Of a DNA stretch of 64,000 nt, positions 58,157 to 64,000 are shown in pieces (within the stretch, counting starts at the first letter, position 1; each line of letters starts with the position of its first letter). Below the pieces are notes generated by a model that saw nothing but the letters and a program-made list of their open reading frames with translations, was not told where the DNA came from and made no database searches. This DNA comes from Erwinia sp. 198 (GTDB lineage Bacteria; Pseudomonadota; Gammaproteobacteria; Enterobacterales; Enterobacteriaceae), in NCBI RefSeq assembly GCF_003937915.1, contig NZ_RHUM01000005.1, positions 228,014 to 292,013 on the forward strand. The letters run 5' to 3'. Made by a program: the position numbers and the translations under genes.

Positions 58157-58716
58157 TTATTTCTCTATGCTGCTCAATAAAACTGAGCGTTAATATCAGA
58201 AATCCTCGCCTTGTTGAGTACCACAGAAATTTTAAAACGTGCGTTCCACTATGCTTTGCTTATCTGATAAATCAGTCGTTACGCATGTTTTATACGACAT
58301 ATGAGTACCTTCGACAACCCAAAATATACTGTATTTTTATAATGATTTTTTTGTGATTGTGGCCTGAATTAAGAACAGACCGTTTATTTCATCCCCAACA
58401 CCTGGTGCTTTTAAAAAAGGCGCACTCCCATAATGGCCAGTAACGCAGTCGCTCATATCTGGTTCTAGATTTCGACATTATTCTACCGAGTAAAGCCATG
58501 ATTATCTGCCCCTGTACGGCCTGAATAACCGTGCATAGTACCGCTACACTTTTTGGCACACACCAACTGCGCCATGCATGACGCAGACATGGCGTAATTC
58601 CGTCCCTGGAGCCTCGGCATGCGTATCCCTGTGTTCGACGGTCGGGCCTCGTTTATACGTCCTGACAAGCGGCGAACGCTCGCCTGCCTGGATATTAGCG
58701 CTACTCTTTTCGTTCT
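58157..58716. other. Gene-poor remnant region between the islet and galT
   Basis: The first 230 bases are AT-rich with many stops. From about 58430 the GC content rises. A 61-codon minus-strand frame (58483-58668) has no clear ribosome site and a composition rich in Arg, Ser and Cys; I do not call it. No transposase, integrase or tRNA is seen. Confidence 0.5.
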
Positions 58717-58767
58717 TTTAGTATGTTGGCACTAATGGTTCGCGCAGCTTTAGTATGTTGGCACTAA
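58717..58767 (+). repeat. Two 19-bp direct repeats with palindromic ends
   Basis: TTTAGTATGTTGGCACTAA occurs at 58717-58735 and again at 58749-58767, exactly 32 bases apart (three helical turns). Each copy ends in TTAGT...ACTAA, so it could be a pair of operator sites. Confidence 0.9.
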
Positions 58768-58850
58768 ACACCAACAATGGTTTCAGGGTGCCGGTGTGTC
58801 AGAGCGTCATCCGATTAATCTGATATTTACCCGCCATGAATTTCCCCTGC

Positions 58851-58904
58851 CCTGTCGACAGGCGGCACGCCCCGTGTAACCGCTACCACTTTCAACCGTA
58901 GCGG
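58851..58904. other. Two inverted repeats upstream of the gal promoter
   Basis: CCTGTCGACAGG (58851-58862) is a perfect 12-base palindrome. CCGCTAC-N11-GTAGCGG (58880-58904) is a 7-bp stem. No T tract follows either one. A 21-codon frame spans both; its reality is doubtful. Confidence 0.5.
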
Positions 58905-58961
58905 GAAATGAATTTATGGATTAAACAGCCGTGAAACCTGCCTCTTCGGAATTTTCATCTT

Positions 58962-58977
58962 GTGTAAACGATTCCAT
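58962..58977. promoter_or_regulatory. GalR operator and promoter of the gal operon
   Basis: GTGTAAACGATTCCAT matches the external gal operator of E. coli (GTGTAAACGATTCCAC) at 15 of 16 bases. Behind it are TTCACA (a CRP half-site at 58981) and a -10-like TGTGCTAT (59012-59019). The gal control region is thus kept although galE is not there. Confidence 0.9.
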
Positions 58978-59065
58978 TTATTCACACTCGATCACGCTTT
59001 ATCGTTTCGCGCTGTGCTATTTTTCTTTCAGGCTTGCAGGCATTACAAAGTAATCAGGACTCAAT

Positions 59066-60112
59066 ATGCAGAAATTTAATCCGGTCGATCATCCGCATCG
59101 CCGCTATAACCCACTGTCCGATCAGTGGATTCTGGTTTCTCCGCATCGTGCCAAACGCCCCTGGCAGGGCGCACAGGAGACGCCTTCTCAGGAGAAGCTG
59201 CCTGCGCACGATCCGGACTGCTTTCTTTGCCCCGGCAACACGCGCGTAACCGGCGATAAAAATCCCGATTACACCAGCACCTATGTGTTTACCAACGACT
59301 TTGCCGCGCTGATGACCGATACGCCGGACGCGCCGGAGAGCGACGACCTGTTGATGCGCTGCGAAAGCGCGCGCGGCACCAGCCGGGTGATCTGCTTTTC
59401 GCCGGATCACAGCAAAACCCTGCCGGAACTGTCGGTTTCCGCGCTGGAAGACGTGGTGCGCACCTGGCAAGAGCAGACTGCCGATCTGGGCCAGCATTAT
59501 CCATGGGTACAGGTGTTTGAGAACAAAGGCGCGGCGATGGGCTGCTCCAATCCGCATCCTCACGGCCAGGTGTGGGCCAACAGCTTCCTGCCTAACGAAG
59601 CCAAACGCGAGGACGATCTCCAGCGCGCTTATTTTGCGAAAAACCAGTCGCCGATGCTGGTGGATTACGCCAGCCGTGAACTGAACGACGGCAGTCGCAC
59701 GGTAGTAGAAACAGAACACTGGCTGGCCGTGGTGCCCTGGTGGGCCGCCTGGCCGTTCGAGACGCTGCTGCTGCCGAAAGCGCACGTCAAGCGCCTGACT
59801 GACTTAACGGACGCGCAGCGGGCCGATCTGGCCGTAGCGCTGAAAAAGCTGACCAGCCGCTATGACAACCTGTTCCAGTGCTCCTTCCCCTACTCTATGG
59901 GCTGGCACGGCGCGCCGTTCAACGACGACGCCAATGACCACTGGCAGCTTCACGCGCATTTCTATCCGCCGCTGCTGCGTTCCGCCACGGTGCGCAAGTT
60001 TATGGTTGGCTATGAAATGCTGGCCGAAACCCAACGTGATTTAACGGCGGAACAGGCGGCTGAACGGCTGCGTGCCGTCAGCGATATTCATTTCCGCGAG
60101 ACCGGAGCATAA
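59066..60112 (+). CDS. galT: Galactose-1-phosphate uridylyltransferase
   Basis: A 348-residue Leloir enzyme (E. coli 348). The active-site motif is H164-P-H166 (NPHPHGQVW); zinc ligands are C52/C55 (DCFLCPG) and [22 protein letters not shown]. First gene of the operon here, 90 bases behind the GalR operator; AGGA lies just upstream. galK follows after two bases. Confidence 0.97.
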   Translation: MQKFNPVDHPHRRYNPLSDQWILVSPHRAKRPWQGAQETPSQEKLPAHDPDCFLCPGNTRVTGDKNPDYTSTYVFTNDFAALMTDTPDAPESDDLLMRCESARGTSRVICFSPDHSKTLPELSVSALEDVVRTWQEQTADLGQHYPWVQVFENKGAAMGCSNPHPHGQVWANSFLPNEAKREDDLQRAYFAKNQSPMLVDYASRELNDGSRTVVETEHWLAVVPWWAAWPFETLLLPKAHVKRLTDLTDAQRADLAVALKKLTSRYDNLFQCSFPYSMGWHGAPFNDDANDHWQLHAHFYPPLLRSATVRKFMVGYEMLAETQRDLTAEQAAERLRAVSDIHFRETGA

Positions 60113-60114
60113 CC

Positions 60115-61263
60115 ATGAGTTTAAAAACCCTGACCCAACAGATTTTCAGCGAAAAATTTGGCTATGCCGCGCCGCAAACTATTCAGGCGCCGGGCCGCGT
60201 TAACCTGATTGGTGAACACACCGACTATAACGACGGTTTTGTGCTGCCCTGCGCTATTGATTATCAGACCGTGATCGCCTGCGCCAAACGCGACGATCGC
60301 CAGGTACGCGTCATCGCCGCCGACTATGAAAATCAGGAAGATATTTTTTCGCTGGATGAAACCATCGTGCCGCATGACACGCAGATGTGGTCAAACTACG
60401 TGCGCGGCGTGGTTAAGCACCTGCAAAAACGCATTCCTGACTTTAACGGCGTGGATATGGTGATTGCAGGCAACGTGCCGCAGGGCGCGGGCCTCAGCTC
60501 TTCCGCCTCGCTGGAAGTCGCGGTCGGCACCGTGTTCCGTCACCTGTATGCGCTGCCGCTGGACGGGGCGCAGATTGCCGTAAACGGCCAGGAAGCGGAA
60601 AACCAGTTTGTCGGCTGTAACTGCGGCATCATGGATCAGCTGATTTCGGCGCTGGGCGAGAAAGATCATGCGATGCTGCTCGACTGCCGCACGCTGGGCA
60701 CGCGTCCGGTGCCGATGCCGGAAGATATCGCAGTAGTGATCATCAATTCTAACTTCCGCCGTAACCTGGTCGGCAGCGAGTACAACACGCGCCGTCAGCA
60801 GTGTGAAGCCGGTGCAAAATTCTTTAACAAAGGTTCGCTGCGCGATGTCGATCTGGCGCAGTTTGCGGCAGTGGAGCATGAGCTTGACCCGCTGGTCGCC
60901 AAACGCGTGCGCCACGTGCTGACCGAGAATGCACGCACGCTGGAAGCGGCCGACGCGCTGGCGAAAGGCGATTTGGCGCGCATCGCCGTGCTGATGGCGG
61001 AATCTCATGCTTCCATGCGCGACGATTTTGAAATCACCGTGCCGCCAATCGATACTCTGGTAACCATTGTGAAAAACAGCCTGGGCGATCGCGGCGGCGT
61101 GCGCATGACCGGCGGCGGCTTTGGCGGCTGCGTGGTGGCGCTGATGCCGTTGGATCTGGTCGACAGCGTGAAAGCGGCCGTGGCGGAGCAGTATGAGGCG
61201 CAGTCCGGCATTAAAGAAACGTTCTACGTCTGCAAAGCCTCTGAAGGAGCGGGCACATGCTGA
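60115..61263 (+). CDS. galK: Galactokinase
   Basis: A 382-residue GHMP kinase (E. coli 382) phosphorylating galactose at C1. [24 protein letters not shown] binds galactose, [13 protein letters not shown] is the ATP loop, GCNCGIMDQ with the catalytic Asp, and [17 protein letters not shown] follow. The stop overlaps the galM start by seven bases. Confidence 0.97.
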   Translation: MSLKTLTQQIFSEKFGYAAPQTIQAPGRVNLIGEHTDYNDGFVLPCAIDYQTVIACAKRDDRQVRVIAADYENQEDIFSLDETIVPHDTQMWSNYVRGVVKHLQKRIPDFNGVDMVIAGNVPQGAGLSSSASLEVAVGTVFRHLYALPLDGAQIAVNGQEAENQFVGCNCGIMDQLISALGEKDHAMLLDCRTLGTRPVPMPEDIAVVIINSNFRRNLVGSEYNTRRQQCEAGAKFFNKGSLRDVDLAQFAAVEHELDPLVAKRVRHVLTENARTLEAADALAKGDLARIAVLMAESHASMRDDFEITVPPIDTLVTIVKNSLGDRGGVRMTGGGFGGCVVALMPLDLVDSVKAAVAEQYEAQSGIKETFYVCKASEGAGTC

Positions 61264-62288
61264 GTCACTCTCATGCGCCGGACGGCCAGCCATGGCGCAT
61301 CACAACGCTGCGCAACGCGGGCGGCATGGTGGCGACCTTTATGGACTGGGGCGCCACCTGGCTTTCTGCGCGCGTGCCGATGAAAGACGGCAGCGTGCGC
61401 GAAGCACTGCTGGGCTGCGCTTCGCCGGCCGACTACCTGAATCAGACCGCCTATCTGGGCGCAACGGTTGGCCGTTACGCTAACCGTATCGCTAACGCCG
61501 CTATCAGTGCAGGCGAGCAGCGCTGGCAGCTGGCAGCTAATCAGGGGAAACACCAGCTGCACGGCGGGCCACAGGGCTTCCACGCTCGTCGCTGGCAGAT
61601 CGTCAGCCAGACCGGCCAGGAAGTAGAATACCAGCTGGATTCGCCTGACGGCGATCAGGGCTATCCCGGCAATCTCCAGGTCACTCTGCACTATCGGCTG
61701 GAAGAGGACAATACGCTCACGATCCGCTATCACGCCACGGTGGACCAGGCCTGTCCGGTCAATCTGACCAACCACGCCTATTTCAATCTGGACGCGCAAC
61801 ACGGCGACGCGCGCCATCATCGCCTGCGCCTGCGTGCCGACCATTATTTGCCGGTCGACAGCGAAGGTATTCCCAACCGCCTGCTGACCGACGTCACCGA
61901 TACCGGCTTTGATTTCAGAGAGATCAAAACGGTAGCGCAGGACTTCCTGCTGGATGACGATCAGCGCGCGGTCAAAGGCTACGATCACGCGTTTCTGCTG
62001 AACGGCGGCAACGACACGCAGCCGGATGCGGAGCTGTGGTCGGCCGACGGCAGGCTGAAGCTCAGCGTGTTTACCACCGCGCCTGCGCTACAGTTCTATT
62101 CGGGAAATTATCTGGAAGGTACCCCGGCTCGCGAGCAGGGCGTCTATACTGCCTTTCAGGGCATTGCGCTGGAAAGCGAGTTTTTACCCGACTCGCCTAA
62201 TCATCCTGAATGGCCGCAGTCCGACTGCTGGCTGCAGCCGGGTGAATCGTATCAGTCAGAAACGCGTTATCGCCTGACGCCGCTTTGA
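61257..62288 (+). CDS. galM: Galactose mutarotase
   Basis: A 343-residue aldose 1-epimerase. [11 protein letters not shown], the acid HAYFNL with its His, and [11 protein letters not shown] with the C-terminal Glu in [20 protein letters not shown] are family motifs. Last gene of galTKM; about 145 bases with a promoter for gpmA follow. Confidence 0.95.
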   Translation: MLSHSHAPDGQPWRITTLRNAGGMVATFMDWGATWLSARVPMKDGSVREALLGCASPADYLNQTAYLGATVGRYANRIANAAISAGEQRWQLAANQGKHQLHGGPQGFHARRWQIVSQTGQEVEYQLDSPDGDQGYPGNLQVTLHYRLEEDNTLTIRYHATVDQACPVNLTNHAYFNLDAQHGDARHHRLRLRADHYLPVDSEGIPNRLLTDVTDTGFDFREIKTVAQDFLLDDDQRAVKGYDHAFLLNGGNDTQPDAELWSADGRLKLSVFTTAPALQFYSGNYLEGTPAREQGVYTAFQGIALESEFLPDSPNHPEWPQSDCWLQPGESYQSETRYRLTPL

Positions 62289-62433
62289 TTAAGCGCATGA
62301 AAAACGTGCATCGCGCCTGCGGCAGGCTTACGTGGCGCGCAGATTTCCGCTATGGTAATGGCCAGTTAAAATTGCGTCGGCAATTTTCGCTTTCCGTTAT
62401 CTTAGAAACGTCAGATTATTAAGGAGTTAAGCT

Positions 62434-63186
62434 ATGGCTGTAACTAAGCTGGTTCTGGTACGTCACGGCGAAAGCCAGTGGAACAACGAAAACCGCTTTA
62501 CCGGATGGTACGATGTTGATCTGTCCGATAAAGGGCGTACCGAAGCGAAAGCGGCGGGTCAGCTGCTGAAAAAAGAAGGCTTTACCTTCGATTTCGCTTA
62601 TACCTCCGTGCTGAAACGTGCCATCCACACGCTGTGGAACATTCTTGACGAAGTAGATCAGGCCTGGCTGCCGGTTGAAAAATCCTGGCGTCTGAACGAG
62701 CGTCACTACGGTGCGCTGCAGGGTCTGGATAAAGCGGAAACCGCGCAGAAATATGGCGATGAGCAGGTTAAACAGTGGCGCCGCGGCTTTGCCGTCACGC
62801 CGCCGGAACTGGATCGCGCTGACGAACGTTTCCCTGGCCACGACCCGCGCTACGCCGCGCTGACTGCCGAGCAGCTGCCAACTACCGAAAGCCTGGCGCT
62901 GACCATCGATCGCGTGCTGCCTTACTGGAACGAGTCTATTCTGCCGCGCATGAAAAAAGGCGAGAAAGTGATCGTTGCTGCACACGGCAACTCGCTGCGC
63001 GCGCTGGTGAAATACCTGGACGACATGAGCGAAGAAGAAATCCTTGAGCTGAACATCCCAACCGGCGTGCCGCTGGTGTATGAGTTCGACGAAAACTTCA
63101 AGCCCATCAAGCACTACTACCTGGGCGATGCGGACGAAATCGCGGCTAAAGCCGCCGCCGTAGCGAATCAGGGTAAAGCGAAGTAA
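62434..63186 (+). CDS. gpmA: 2,3-bisphosphoglycerate-dependent phosphoglycerate mutase
   Basis: A 250-residue glycolytic enzyme. The phospho-His is H11 ([12 protein letters not shown]); [18 protein letters not shown] and [18 protein letters not shown] complete the site. AAGGAG precedes the ATG at eight bases. The order galM-gpmA/aroG is as in E. coli. Confidence 0.97.
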   Translation: MAVTKLVLVRHGESQWNNENRFTGWYDVDLSDKGRTEAKAAGQLLKKEGFTFDFAYTSVLKRAIHTLWNILDEVDQAWLPVEKSWRLNERHYGALQGLDKAETAQKYGDEQVKQWRRGFAVTPPELDRADERFPGHDPRYAALTAEQLPTTESLALTIDRVLPYWNESILPRMKKGEKVIVAAHGNSLRALVKYLDDMSEEEILELNIPTGVPLVYEFDENFKPIKHYYLGDADEIAAKAAAVANQGKAK

Positions 63187-63194
63187 GAGCCAAT

Positions 63195-63224
63195 AAAAAA
63201 TCCGCCGAAAGGCGGATTTTTTTA
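63195..63224. terminator. Bidirectional terminator between gpmA and aroG
   Basis: AAAAAATCCGCC-gaaa-GGCGGATTTTTTT serves both convergent genes. Confidence 0.93.
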
Positions 63225-63242
63225 TGTTATGTACGGAATAAC

Positions 63243-64000
<758 letters not shown>

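Noticed and set aside
58483-58668. 61-codon minus-strand frame upstream of galT
   Set aside because: Odd composition, no ribosome site and no neighbours in operon; could equally be noncoding.

Overview
The window is about 57% GC bacterial chromosome with the gene content and order of an enterobacterium. It carries the E. coli 17-minute backbone (aroG / gpmA / galMKT / modF-modE-acrZ-modABC / ybhA / pgl / ybhB / bioA-bioBFCD / uvrB / yvcK / moaABCDE / ybhL / ybhN-clsB-ybhP / ybhQ / rhlE) joined directly to yohI(dusC)-yohF-yohD, which lie elsewhere in E. coli. Protein similarity to E. coli is high but not that of a close relative, and galE is missing from the gal operon. A member of the Erwiniaceae (Pantoea, Mixta or Erwinia-like) fits best; that placement is inference.

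Layout. 1-13.1 kb: a 5'-truncated DedA protein (yohD), yohF, a GH15 glucan hydrolase, an L,D-transpeptidase with a long tail, a trehalose PTS permease without its hydrolase, a DUF481 protein, a PiT-type phosphate transporter, an MFS carrier, dusC and rhlE. 13.1-20.9 kb: ybhQ, the ybhP-clsB-ybhN operon, ybhL, a chemoreceptor with a sigma-28 promoter, and a DUF1615 lipoprotein. 21.1-24 kb: moaABCDE behind a molybdenum-cofactor riboswitch. 24-29 kb: yvcK, uvrB with a LexA box, then an orphan UrtE-like ATPase that has its own sigma-54 promoter and an NtrC-like site. 28.7-33.7 kb: divergent biotin genes around a BirA operator. 33.7-38.7 kb: a four-gene chaperone-usher fimbrial operon inserted between bioA and ybhB. 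39.3-41.6 kb: a curA / DJ-1 / ybhB operon.

41.7-49.5 kb is the most distinctive part. A LevR/DgaR-type sigma-54 activator with PRD and PTS-like domains faces a -24/-12 promoter that drives a mannose-family PTS (IIA, IIB, IIC, IID), a GH88 unsaturated glucuronyl hydrolase and a second-type manA. I propose that it imports and phosphorylates a mannose-ended unsaturated uronyl oligosaccharide, cuts it inside the cell, and sends mannose-6-phosphate to fructose-6-phosphate.

49.5-57 kb is core again (pgl, ybhA with a 78-bp tandem repeat over its end, modCBA, acrZ, modE, modF). 57-58.9 kb is an AT-richer islet in place of galE. It holds a frameshifted lytic-transglycosylase-like gene, a small membrane protein and a pair of 19-bp direct repeats. 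The galactose promoter with its GalR operator is kept and now leads straight into galT-galK-galM, followed by gpmA and a partial aroG at the window edge.
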